From: CAMTUH01 sp947084935
Lineage (GTDB): Bacteria; Pseudomonadota; Gammaproteobacteria; Coxiellales; Coxiellaceae
Length of the DNA stretch: 64,000 bases
Direction of reading: 5' to 3'
Assembly (NCBI GenBank): GCA_947084935.1
Contig: CAMTUH010000002.1
Span: 1-64,000, forward strand
Part shown: piece after piece, positions 42,221 through 50,321 of the stretch
Numbering within the stretch: position 1 is the stretch's first letter
Layout: each line of letters opens with the position of its first letter
The notes under the pieces: generated by a model
Told to the model about the DNA's origin: nothing
What the model saw: only the letters and a program-made list of their open reading frames with translations
The model's database searches: none
Program-made: the position numbers and the translations under genes

Positions 42221-43451
42221 TGACGGCACACCGTTCGTGATGCAAGCGTATCGCGAGTTGCTAACGGCAGAAAAAAAATCGCTGCTCGCGCACCGCGTTC
42301 GTCTTCTGGCGGGACAACACGGTCAATACGTGCGCCTACTTAAAAAGGGGCACGGTGAATACGAAGCTGTATTTTCGCCTGAATCAGGATATTTATTAGG
42401 TGAAACCGTGAAGCAGTATTTTGGACATCCGGACCATCTTATTTTTTGTGAGGCATTGCCCAACAGTACGGACATTTTACTCGTGGTTATTCGCGATGGA
42501 AGCGTTTATCTCGACGCACTGATTGCCGCAAAAAATATTCGTCATGAATTGCTGCCGTTAATTACCAACCCGGAAAAATATCACATCGTCACTTCAGGTT
42601 CGGTTCCAATAGAATGGCACCCAGAATCCAATGCATTCACGTTGCCACACGAGCTGGTGTATTCATTCGAAAAATTGGACGAGCCTCTTTTTCCTCGGCT
42701 CAGCGTGATTCGATCGCTTCAATTGCTTTCTTTGCCGTTGGCCCTACGCGCCGAGCGCCTTACAGGACAACCCTTTTACGTGGCACTGCTTTTCGTCGCT
42801 GCTATCGCAATTGGTCTCGGTTATTATTGGCTACAAGTCCACAAAGACCAACGACAGAAACCCGCTGTGGAAACGGTGCCTGCGGCATACCAAATTTACG
42901 ACCAAGCATTAATCACTCCCGCACCCCAACGACAACTGAATGAAACGTACAATTTAATTCAAGTGTTATATTCTCTGCCCGGATGGAAAGCAACAGCAAT
43001 CCATTTCCGTGATCACCGTTATGACGTCAGCGTTTCTTCCGAAGGTGCTGACTTAGAAGCGTTAAATACCTGGGCAAAGCAACACGAATTTCAATTTCAA
43101 TTAACGCAATCGAGTGCGATTTTGGTGGGAAATTCAGCCACGCCACCACGTCCAAAACCAGACAACATCTATTCAACACAACTCGTACTAACCGCCATTA
43201 TCGATGAACTGGATGGAATGCTGCACGGCAAACGTCTGAGTATCCAACAAACTATTCATCACGACGCAGTTGTTGAGGTACAATTATCCCTCGCTCTTCA
43301 AGAGGACACGCCCAAAACTCTGCTGCTGATCGGTGAAACGCTGAAGGATTTACCGGTAACAATCAATCAATTTGAATTAACTCTGAAGCCTGGCTCTTTA
43401 AGCGGGACCATTAATCTTTCTGTATGGGGAAAAGAAAATGAAAGTAGATAA
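42201..43451 (+). CDS. pilO: PilO-type type IVb pilus protein
   Basis: 416-residue bitopic inner-membrane protein. A cytoplasmic N-terminal ~190 residues (including an actin-like or PilM-like degenerate region) is followed by one TM helix near 198-215 (VALLFVAAIAIGLGYYWL) and a periplasmic part. Position between PilN and PilP and the single mid-chain TM helix match R64 PilO and Pfam PilO2. It likely aligns the inner-membrane platform with the secretin. It overlaps pilN by 20 bp and pilP by 14 bp. Confidence 0.8.
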   Translation: MSTLVRDDGTPFVMQAYRELLTAEKKSLLAHRVRLLAGQHGQYVRLLKKGHGEYEAVFSPESGYLLGETVKQYFGHPDHLIFCEALPNSTDILLVVIRDGSVYLDALIAAKNIRHELLPLITNPEKYHIVTSGSVPIEWHPESNAFTLPHELVYSFEKLDEPLFPRLSVIRSLQLLSLPLALRAERLTGQPFYVALLFVAAIAIGLGYYWLQVHKDQRQKPAVETVPAAYQIYDQALITPAPQRQLNETYNLIQVLYSLPGWKATAIHFRDHRYDVSVSSEGADLEALNTWAKQHEFQFQLTQSSAILVGNSATPPRPKPDNIYSTQLVLTAIIDELDGMLHGKRLSIQQTIHHDAVVEVQLSLALQEDTPKTLLLIGETLKDLPVTINQFELTLKPGSLSGTINLSVWGKENESR

Positions 43452-44493
43452 AAGACAAAGTATTATTTTGGTTATTACACTCTTCGCCTTTGCTTTTTTG
43501 GCATTCGAAGCGTATCAACTCGTGCGAAACGATATATCTTCCGCTCAAACGAAACCCACCCCTACTCCCGTGATCGCGCAGTCTCAACATTCATTAACCG
43601 CAACGCCTACTTTTAAAGCCGAATTACCCAAAAGCACGAGGGAAAACCACGAGCGACTCATCACGCACCAGCAAAAATATATTGACCTAGTCAACCAATA
43701 CGAAATGGCAAAAATGGAACGTCAACTGCTCGAAGAGCAAGTGGCAATTGCGCAGGCACGTCAGCGTATTGCTGAATTGTCTGCTAAAACTCAACCATTG
43801 GCCGACACAAACAACACCACCGCGTCGCCCATTCCAACGGCTAGTGCGGAGCGAAACAGCAATCCCGCTTATCAATTGACTTACCTCGATCATCAAATAT
43901 CGGGATACAGTGCAACGCTGAACAAAAATGGAAATTATTACGAAGTTACCCCGGGATACCAATTACCGGATGGTGTTGAAGTGAAACAAATTACGCACGA
44001 CAGCGTGCTATTGCAGCAGAATGATCGTCAATTTCGCTTAACTTTTAATGGGCTCGCTCCATTACCGCAAAATAATGCGAGCATTGATGCGCCGAAGCCG
44101 AAAGACGCTGTTGACTTGACGCACATCGAAAATAAAGTATTTGCACTCAATCCCACCAACCATACTCCTCACACGTACACGCTGGATGAAATATTACTCC
44201 TGGAACTACCGTCCACGAGTTATACGATCCTTTTAAAAAGCGATTCGGACAGACACGCCTTGGTGCTTTTTGCGCAAAAAAACGCTCTGGGGGAAAATGC
44301 AATTTATTATTCACTGCCGAGTGAAACGCAAAAGAAATACGTTTTGCTCTACAGCTATTTTAACACTCGCGCAGAAGCAGAAATGGCTTTACAACGGCTG
44401 TCTCCTACCTTGAAAAACCATCATCCTACAGTCGAAAGCATCGCCACCATCCAAGACATTATCAAAGCACAGAAAAATGAGGCGCGGGGGTAA
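43438..44493 (+). CDS. pilP: PilP-type pilus protein with C-terminal SPOR-like region
   Basis: 351 aa, bitopic, with an N-terminal TM helix (IILVITLFAFAFLAFEAYQLV, about 9-29), a coiled coil (about 75-120, ERQLLEEQVAIAQARQRIAEL) and the PilP beta domain (YLDHQISGYSATLNKNGNYYEVTPGYQLPDGVEVKQI...LLQQNDRQFRLTF, about 150-205). The C-terminal ~80 residues (YSYFNTRAEAEMALQRLSPTLK) look SPOR-like and could bind peptidoglycan. That makes it about twice as long as R64 PilP. It is the last gene of the pilus block. Confidence 0.82.
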   Translation: MKVDKRQSIILVITLFAFAFLAFEAYQLVRNDISSAQTKPTPTPVIAQSQHSLTATPTFKAELPKSTRENHERLITHQQKYIDLVNQYEMAKMERQLLEEQVAIAQARQRIAELSAKTQPLADTNNTTASPIPTASAERNSNPAYQLTYLDHQISGYSATLNKNGNYYEVTPGYQLPDGVEVKQITHDSVLLQQNDRQFRLTFNGLAPLPQNNASIDAPKPKDAVDLTHIENKVFALNPTNHTPHTYTLDEILLLELPSTSYTILLKSDSDRHALVLFAQKNALGENAIYYSLPSETQKKYVLLYSYFNTRAEAEMALQRLSPTLKNHHPTVESIATIQDIIKAQKNEARG

Positions 44494-44494
44494 C

Positions 44495-44520
44495 GGTTGT
44501 TTAATTTATAAACAACCTTT
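44495..44520 (+). terminator. Possible terminator of the pilus block
   Basis: A perfect 9-bp stem (GGTTGTTTA/TAAACAACC, 5-nt loop) ends the pilP transcript 2 bp after the stop codon, followed by only TTT. The weak U-tract makes it uncertain. Confidence 0.45.
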
Positions 44521-44522
44521 GA

Positions 44523-44528
44523 TATAAT
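44523..44528 (+). promoter_or_regulatory. -10 box before the secreted protein at 44551
   Basis: A consensus TATAAT lies 22 nt before the ATG. No clear -35 was found; the candidate region is within the hairpin at 44495-44517. Confidence 0.4.
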
Positions 44529-44550
44529 GTCCCATTCTAGTGAGGTGACT

Positions 44551-44988
44551 ATGAAAAAATATTTACGATTATTATCTTTATTGTTTATAATCATTAGCTT
44601 AAACGCCGCATTTGCAGACGATGGCGGTCATGGCCACACTCTTGACATCCGAGTATCCCCAGGTTCCGACCAGGGTTTTCCGCCCTTTGCTGGCTGCCTG
44701 GGTACGGTGGTCGATGTCGTTGCCTCATATAAATTTGATGAACAACCCCTTCCTCCTGGCTGCCCGGCTGACGCACAAGAAACTCAGATTACATTGAATC
44801 AAGCGGGCTGGTATGAGGTTAAAACGGATGATCGATGTGGTACTTACGACGTTTCTTATAAACCCACGGATCAGGAAAAAGACTTTTTGCCTTCTAATAT
44901 TGCTGATAATGCTGATGTGGAAATTTACAATGGTAGTCTACCGCTGGGATTTTCGTGCGATGCGCGTGTGTGCGATGGGAATTGCTAA
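44551..44988 (+). CDS. Small secreted protein after the pilus block, unknown
   Basis: 145 aa from ATG 44551 (GTGAGGTGA upstream). Signal peptide YLRLLSLLFIIISLNAAFA to about residue 21. The mature protein is acidic and has six Cys (AGCLG, PGCPA, DRCGT, FSCDARVCDGNC), suggesting disulfides. No family recognised. It has its own -10 box and lies between the pilus block and an OmpA-like lipoprotein, so it may be an exported accessory factor; that is inference. Confidence 0.72.
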   Translation: MKKYLRLLSLLFIIISLNAAFADDGGHGHTLDIRVSPGSDQGFPPFAGCLGTVVDVVASYKFDEQPLPPGCPADAQETQITLNQAGWYEVKTDDRCGTYDVSYKPTDQEKDFLPSNIADNADVEIYNGSLPLGFSCDARVCDGNC

Positions 44989-45054
44989 TCAAGAAACTGA
45001 GCTAAACTTGGACATCCAATTGGCGGGTAAAATCCTGATGACGGGGGAGTTCCC

Positions 45055-45615
45055 ATGAAATTATCAATAAATCATCGTGTTACCAAGTCAGTTTTCGTGC
45101 TTGGCTTGTTGGCTGCATTAGCCCTGACGGGTTGTGCACCGAAACCGGAAATCCCGTTCACCGAAATGAGCATTAAGACCTCTCTGTCGCAGAGCCAACA
45201 GGAAAAATTACTGGCCCAAATTGAAGACGCCGGCGTTCAAGTCATTCAGCAAGGTTCACGATTGCAGCTCATTCTTCCCGTCAACAAATTTTTCTTAGCA
45301 CAAACGACTGACGCTCGAGAAAATCAAGTGAAAACGTTGCAGTTAATTGCTTTGTATTTACATAATTACACGCGCACACGTGTAACTAATTATCCGATTA
45401 AGATTTTCGCTTATACCGGCACTGTTCACACGCGACAATACCGACAATCGCTCTCAGAACAATTCGCGCAAGTGATTGCGGCGTATATGTGGAGTCACGG
45501 ATTTTCTCCCGAACGCATGAGTGTGGTAGGGTATGGTGCGAAGAATCCGATTGCAAATTATCGAACGCCCGTTGGGAATGCCTACAATCGGCGCGTGATG
45601 ATTCAGGTCAATTAG
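45055..45615 (+). CDS. OmpA-like lipoprotein, possibly IcmN/DotK-type
   Basis: 186 aa. Lipobox ALTG-C with Cys27. The mature part has a short N-domain (TSLSQSQQEKLLAQIEDAGVQVIQQGSRLQLILP) and a C-terminal OmpA-type peptidoglycan-binding domain (PIKIFAYTG...SLSEQFAQVIAAYMWSHGFSPERMSVVGYGAKNPIA, then YNRRVMIQVN). It would link the outer membrane to peptidoglycan. Size and layout resemble IcmN/DotK of the Legionella Dot/Icm system; I hold that as a possibility. GGGGGAG precedes the ATG. It overlaps the convergent glycosidase gene by 8 bp. Confidence 0.8.
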   Translation: MKLSINHRVTKSVFVLGLLAALALTGCAPKPEIPFTEMSIKTSLSQSQQEKLLAQIEDAGVQVIQQGSRLQLILPVNKFFLAQTTDARENQVKTLQLIALYLHNYTRTRVTNYPIKIFAYTGTVHTRQYRQSLSEQFAQVIAAYMWSHGFSPERMSVVGYGAKNPIANYRTPVGNAYNRRVMIQVN

Positions 45616-46753
45616 TTTTCCTCTTCACTTCCCGAATTCTCTCATACGATTCATAAACGCGTTCGCGAATTTTTTTATCGTGTTGAGACAATGTGAGTAA
45701 GGTGTGAAAGAGTTTGTCGGCATCTTCTGCAGGGTCGTGGCCTTGAACACCACCGTACAAAATAATATTATTCCCCGCCAACACGGCCAAACGAATTGCT
45801 TTTTCCATCGAAAAATAACGGCGAATGGCGGCCACGTCCATGTCGTCCGTTATAATTACGCCCTCGAAATGCAATTGATGGCGCAATAATTGGGTAACCA
45901 TTGGCGACAATGAGAGCGGCAATCCACTCGAGTCCAAGCGACGATTCACCAGATGCGACGTCATAATGAAGGAACAGGTCTGATGCGCGTGAATTAATTT
46001 CTGATAAGGAATAAGTTCTTGAGCGCTCCAAGTATCAGTGACATCCGCCACGCTAAAATCGGTATTTTTGTCCGCACTGCCTAATCCGGGAAAATGTTTC
46101 AGTGTGCATTCAATTTTTACTCTGCGATACGCTAAAATTGCCGCTTTCAAATCGTTGGTTACCGTTAACGGATTGCGGCCAAAACTCCGTTGGAGCAAAC
46201 CCACCGCCGGATTTTTAGGGTTAATATCCAAATCCGCCACGGGCGCTAAATTCAAATTAATGTTAAAATTCCGTAATAAGCGCCCTCGGTATAGCGCTTG
46301 TTTCGTGATCACTTCCCGATTGCTTTTTATTCCGAGTTGCCGTTCACTCTCGTTGCCATCTAAATCAAATCCGCGATTGGCTTGCAGCGTGTTAATCAAT
46401 CCCCCCTCTTGATTAACCGCAATAAGCAGCGGGTAATCGCCGTACTGTTTCGCGTAGTGCTGCAGTGCTTGAGTTAAGTGTTTTAATTGTTGGGGATTTT
46501 CAATATTACGAGGAATCCACACTCCATTTTTCTTTTTATCGAAATGATCAAAGAGAATAACGCCACCGATGTGGTATTTTTTAATGGCTACTACAATCGG
46601 TGAATCATCATTAATTGTGGTGCCCGCAAAACCCACCATCATCATTTGCCCCACAGCGTGTTCAAGGTCGGGGGTGGATAGGGCCGATGGAATCCATAAA
46701 AAGAAAAGAATCCATACTCCGAGGGCAAATTTACAGGAAAAATGTGGGGCCAT
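45608..46753 (-). CDS. NagZ-like family 3 glycoside hydrolase
   Basis: 381 aa with an N-terminal signal or membrane segment (FALGVWILFFLWIPSALS), so probably periplasmic, unlike cytoplasmic NagZ. The GH3 barrel is clear: VGQMMMVGFAG, IGGVILF, VNQEGG, NLNLAPVADLDINPKNPAVG, KHFPGLG and the nucleophile Asp in GVIITDDMDVAAI. In NagZ the acid/base His follows KHFPGHG in a D-S-H motif. Here the stretch reads KHFPGLGSADKNTDFSVAD, with no His at that place. Activity may thus be altered. Confidence 0.85.
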   Translation of the reverse strand: MAPHFSCKFALGVWILFFLWIPSALSTPDLEHAVGQMMMVGFAGTTINDDSPIVVAIKKYHIGGVILFDHFDKKKNGVWIPRNIENPQQLKHLTQALQHYAKQYGDYPLLIAVNQEGGLINTLQANRGFDLDGNESERQLGIKSNREVITKQALYRGRLLRNFNINLNLAPVADLDINPKNPAVGLLQRSFGRNPLTVTNDLKAAILAYRRVKIECTLKHFPGLGSADKNTDFSVADVTDTWSAQELIPYQKLIHAHQTCSFIMTSHLVNRRLDSSGLPLSLSPMVTQLLRHQLHFEGVIITDDMDVAAIRRYFSMEKAIRLAVLAGNNIILYGGVQGHDPAEDADKLFHTLLTLSQHDKKIRERVYESYERIREVKRKTN

Positions 46754-46842
46754 GAAAATCGTTCATCCTTGCCATGTTCATCCTTGTGCTTACCGCCAAA
46801 AAACCTCGGTTCGCAAAGCTCACCGAGGCTACGGTCTGCAGA

Positions 46843-47628
46843 TTACGGTCTCCAATCCATTTGTAGTACATTACCCGACTGCGAACTGTCTCGGGTGATA
46901 TTTTTGGGGTATTTATAGTAATAAATATTCGCGTCGTTCGATGCGAATGCACGCAGTGTGTTTACGGGCATTACCTTCACAACAGCTTCATCCGTTGCTT
47001 GGACTTGCGCGTAGTTAATTCGTAAATACTGTGCATCCAACACAGCGCGCCCTTTCACGCGCGCATATAAAGTATTCGTCACACCAGCCAATGAAATGCG
47101 GCCCACATCTTGGCTGTTGATCGTCAACGTGTTGCTGTTCACCCAACGCACCCAAATACGATTAGACCCTCTCTGATGGATACGATCCAGTTTCACCATG
47201 CCCGCTAACTGAATAGTACCCGATCCTCGCGCATCAATCGTTAAACCACTGCTTTTCACGGCCGTACCCACAATTACTGCGGAGCCTCGCTCAACCAACC
47301 TGGTCAGTTGTGGAAGCGTCACGGTGACAACGGGTCGTTGATTTAATCCCGGGGCGGGAATTCCCGAAGGTCGTATAATCAGCGTCCGGTTAATCACTCG
47401 GGCAGAAATCGGCTGCCCGCGATCGTGGGATACCACTACCGTTGCTCGCGGCGCGCTTTTGATCTTAACAGTGACATAACCCGCTGCATCAATTGCGTTG
47501 AAAACGGCTGCCTTAGCCAAGTGCGAGGCTGAGCCTTTGGAAGCGGGACGCTCAGCCCCCCCGGCGTAAACCACTGAGACGGTCATCACAGATATAAACA
47601 AAACAAACCAACGCAGCTTCATCTTCAT
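46843..47628 (-). CDS. Exported GIN/DUF2807-like beta-helix protein
   Basis: 261 aa with a signal peptide (WFVLFISVMTVSVVYA, cleavage about residue 22). The rest consists of short beta repeats (PVVTVTLPQLTRLVERGSAVIVG, SGLTIDARGSGTIQLAGMV, NTLTINSQDVGRISLAGV), the pattern of the GIN (DUF2807) fold found in head domains of putative adhesins and many exported proteins. Function unknown. A GGGGG ribosome site precedes the ATG. The gap 46754-46842 holds a short repeat-like stretch ending GAGGCTACGG, with nothing else seen. Confidence 0.78.
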   Translation of the reverse strand: MKMKLRWFVLFISVMTVSVVYAGGAERPASKGSASHLAKAAVFNAIDAAGYVTVKIKSAPRATVVVSHDRGQPISARVINRTLIIRPSGIPAPGLNQRPVVTVTLPQLTRLVERGSAVIVGTAVKSSGLTIDARGSGTIQLAGMVKLDRIHQRGSNRIWVRWVNSNTLTINSQDVGRISLAGVTNTLYARVKGRAVLDAQYLRINYAQVQATDEAVVKVMPVNTLRAFASNDANIYYYKYPKNITRDSSQSGNVLQMDWRP

Positions 47629-47677
47629 AAGGCCCCCTGTATTAAGCCCATATTATGGAGCAATTATTGTTCAAAGG

Positions 47678-48271
47678 CTATAGGGACTTCAATGCGACCT
47701 TAAGCGCCGCCAGCGCCTGCCCGCGGTGGCTGATGGCGTTTTTGACAGGCTCCTCCAGCTCGCCCGCGCTGCATTCGTGTGTGGGCACGTAAAAAATAGG
47801 ATCATATCCAAAACCCTTGTTCCCGCGGGGCTCCGATAATATTTCTCCTTCCCACATCCCATAACCAATAATCGGCGCTGGGTCCCGCTCGTTCCGCATC
47901 AACGCCACGGCACAATAGAAAAAAGCGGTGCGATCTGCTGATTTTATTTTTTTTAATTCCGTGACTAATTTTTTAATTCGGTCGGCATCGTCCGCGTTTT
48001 TCCCTGCGTATCGGGACGAAAAAATACCGGGCTCGCCATTTAACGCAGGCACCACCAGTCCCGAGTCATCGCCCAATGCCGGAAGCCCGGAATAGCATGT
48101 GGCGTGCCGCGCTTTAATAATCGCATTTTCCATGAACGTGGATCCCGTTTCTTCGACGTCGGGAACAGCAAAATCACTTTGGGCAATTAATCGGATGGGA
48201 AAACCGTTAAATATTTTTCGGATTTCATTAGCTTTGCTGGGATTACTGCTCGCCAATACCACTTCTAGCAT
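47678..48271 (-). CDS. rdgB: dITP/XTP pyrophosphatase (RdgB/HAM1 family)
   Basis: 197 aa. Hydrolyses non-canonical purine nucleotides (dITP, XTP) to monophosphates so they are not built into DNA. Signatures: LASSNPSKANEIRKIF (about 5-20), ALGDDSGLVVPALNGEPGIFSSRYAG (about 65-90), GNKGFGYDPIFYVP (about 149-162) and SHRGQALAAL near the end. It lies 2 bp after an orphan prepilin gene, with which it is presumably co-transcribed. Confidence 0.95.
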   Translation of the reverse strand: MLEVVLASSNPSKANEIRKIFNGFPIRLIAQSDFAVPDVEETGSTFMENAIIKARHATCYSGLPALGDDSGLVVPALNGEPGIFSSRYAGKNADDADRIKKLVTELKKIKSADRTAFFYCAVALMRNERDPAPIIGYGMWEGEILSEPRGNKGFGYDPIFYVPTHECSAGELEEPVKNAISHRGQALAALKVALKSL

Positions 48272-48273
48272 GA

Positions 48274-48720
48274 TTATAACTCAATAAAATAACGCGTACC
48301 GTTCTTGCACTCGTCTTCACTCGATTGCGCGTGTGCGATGTCGCTCAAACGCCGTCGCAAATTAAGGCACGCGCGTTTCGGCACTTCTTCCAGAGTTATT
48401 TTAACAAAACTCGCATCCGTTCCTGGCCCTACGGTAATGGAACCGCCCCACGGATCGCGCTCATCCTCCGCCGTAATCAATCCCACGTTACGCAATTGAG
48501 TCATATCGATAGCGGTACCACTCGATCCAAAATCCGATTGTCGTGCGGTTTCCAGCCATTGATAACTAGCCTTTGAAAGGGTCTTTAACTGCGAAATCGA
48601 TTGGCTGATTTTTTGATTAAACTGGACCACGGAAAAATAACGAACGGATAAAATTAATATTAAGCTAATGACCGAAATCACCAATACCGTTTCAAGTAGG
48701 GTCAATCCATGCTGTTTCAT
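48274..48720 (-). CDS. Orphan PilS-like prepilin
   Basis: 148-residue prepilin (MKQHG/LTLLETVLVISVISLILILSVRYFSVVQFNQK) with Glu at +5. It is paralogous to the pilS candidate at 36141: both share RYF-V...N-K...ISQ...L-A...W in the helix and a DPWGG / DLWGD block later. Two Cys (RACLNL, EDECKNG) near the C-terminus can form the usual disulfide. It lies about 3.8 kb beyond the main pilus locus, on the opposite strand, ahead of rdgB. It may be an alternative major pilin or a minor one. Confidence 0.82.
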   Translation of the reverse strand: MKQHGLTLLETVLVISVISLILILSVRYFSVVQFNQKISQSISQLKTLSKASYQWLETARQSDFGSSGTAIDMTQLRNVGLITAEDERDPWGGSITVGPGTDASFVKITLEEVPKRACLNLRRRLSDIAHAQSSEDECKNGTRYFIEL

Positions 48721-48769
48721 GCGAATATTGTATCAATCTTCCTTGAAATTACAATGCAACGCACACAGC

Positions 48770-48833
48770 AGCCTTGATGAAACGAAGTGAAATCAAGGAA
48801 TTCCTGGATTACGCTTCGCTGCATCCAGGCTAC
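48770..48833. repeat. Family A palindromic repeat
   Basis: AGCCTTGATGAAACGAAGTG...GGAATTCC...GCATCCAGGCTAC. Its right half encodes the last 13 residues and the stop of hemH on the minus strand. Confidence 0.8.
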
Positions 48834-49770
48834 CTCGAATCATATCGGATAACGCCTTCACCCAATCGGGATCTGAATTCAATGCGGGAATCAATCTAAA
48901 CGACTCACCACCCAAACGCTCCCACTGTTCTTTCGCGCGCAAGCCAATTTCCTCCAACGTCTCCAAACAATCGGCGACAAACGACGGACAAACCACCGCC
49001 AATCGTTTCACCTTTTTTTCTGCTAATTGCGACAAACGCTCCACCGTGTACGGTTTAATCCACGACAATCGCCCCAAACGCGATTGAAACGCCACACCGT
49101 AACGCTCGTCGGGCCACTGCAACACCGAAGCCACTAATCGTGAAGTTTCAAAACATTGCGCACGATAGCAGTGCGCAGGGTCATGTCGCTCAGGAATGCC
49201 GTGGTAACTCATTAATAAATAATCGGGATTATCGTCCGTGTTCTTTTTAATAATGCGCGCCAAACCGTTAATGTAAGTAGCGTGATTATAGAAACTCTGA
49301 ATTACGACGCATTCTTTTTTTCTTTGTTCTGCCAATTGTAAGACGGCCGTAATTGCCGAGCGACTCGTCGCTGTGGCGTACTGAGGAAACAGAGGAAAGA
49401 CAATAATCCGATGACAATCCGCTAATTGGTCCATCGCCGATTTTAGTGACGGCTTTCCATAACGCATTCCAAGCACAACGCGGAAATTATGATTTAATTC
49501 ACGCTGCAACGATGCACACAATCGCTGACTGTTCACCAACAACGGCGACCCTTCGTCCGTCCAAATTTTTTGATACAACTCAGCTGAACGCTGAGATCGA
49601 AAAGGCAAAATGGCGCCCCGCACCAGCAACCACCGCAACGGCAACGGCAAACGAATCACTTCTGGATCGGATAAAAATTCACGTAAATAATGACGAACGG
49701 CAGACTTCGTGGGAGCTTCAGGAGTACCTAAGTTTATTAATAAAATTCCGTTTTGCGCTGGGAACGACAT
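48793..49770 (-). CDS. hemH: Ferrochelatase
   Basis: 325 aa. Inserts ferrous iron into protoporphyrin IX in the last step of heme synthesis. Signatures: GILLINLGTPEAPT (about 8-21), GMRYGKPSL near 99, LFPQYATATSRSA near 127 and the active-site YLLMSYHGIPERHDP (about 182-196) with the catalytic His. The Cys set for an iron-sulfur cluster is not evident. The final 13 residues (SLDAAKRNPGIP and neighbours) are translated from a dispersed repeat, so this tail is unlikely to be functional. Confidence 0.94.
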   Translation of the reverse strand: MSFPAQNGILLINLGTPEAPTKSAVRHYLREFLSDPEVIRLPLPLRWLLVRGAILPFRSQRSAELYQKIWTDEGSPLLVNSQRLCASLQRELNHNFRVVLGMRYGKPSLKSAMDQLADCHRIIVFPLFPQYATATSRSAITAVLQLAEQRKKECVVIQSFYNHATYINGLARIIKKNTDDNPDYLLMSYHGIPERHDPAHCYRAQCFETSRLVASVLQWPDERYGVAFQSRLGRLSWIKPYTVERLSQLAEKKVKRLAVVCPSFVADCLETLEEIGLRAKEQWERLGGESFRLIPALNSDPDWVKALSDMIRGSLDAAKRNPGIP

Positions 49771-49789
49771 AGTTGCCGATTATAACGCC

Positions 49790-50206
49790 TTAAGATTTTA
49801 TCCAACACCCTTCTCCCCCCGTCCAATGGAAGTAGTAAGAATCCTTGGTAGCCGTAATATGCAGGTCTTCGCCTTTTCTGAGCACGCAATTTAGCGAACC
49901 GTTATACCCATCACTCTTGATCCAGAGGGTTACGAGGACTCCCTTGGCAAGCTTTGGGTCCGCATTGGAGACATGCTGTCCCGGCGGTATATTCACGTCC
50001 ATACAGGGGTCCGTGACCGGATTACAGGTGGACCAATCCTGGGTGACCGCAATCGAGTAGGCGGAATTGCTTTCATTGTACACGGTAAAGGCATTATCGT
50101 TGGCCAGCGCTGCTTTAAAAGCGCATAAACCGAACAGCAATAATCCAGACACAAAAATAGTCTTTTTAATCAAAAACTTATATTTTAGCCACTTATTTGC
50201 TCTCAT
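49790..50206 (-). CDS. Small secreted protein, unknown
   Basis: 138 aa with a basic start and signal peptide (TIFVSGLLLFGLCAFKAALA, cleavage about residue 35). The mature ~103 residues are beta-rich with four Cys (STCNPVTDPCMD, LNCVLR, EGCWIKS). The segment NIPPGQHVSNADPKLAKGVLVTLWIK suggests a small beta-sandwich, but I do not recognise a family. It lies alone between hemH and the hemA operon terminator. Confidence 0.72.
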   Translation of the reverse strand: MRANKWLKYKFLIKKTIFVSGLLLFGLCAFKAALANDNAFTVYNESNSAYSIAVTQDWSTCNPVTDPCMDVNIPPGQHVSNADPKLAKGVLVTLWIKSDGYNGSLNCVLRKGEDLHITATKDSYYFHWTGGEGCWIKS

Positions 50207-50253
50207 ACGTCTACGCCCTAGGTTTGCAAATCGAAAAACAGGGCAGTATACGC

Positions 50254-50291
50254 TAAAAAGCCAACTTGTTCAAATATTAAACATATTGGCT
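50254..50291 (-). terminator. Probable terminator of the hemA-prfA-prmC operon
   Basis: On the minus strand AGCCAA...TTGGCT closes a stem with an inner TGTT/AACA pairing and is followed by TTTTT. It lies about 30 bp after the prmC stop. Confidence 0.55.
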
Positions 50292-50321
50292 GGGAGGGCT
50301 AACTAGACCGGAGGTTTAATA

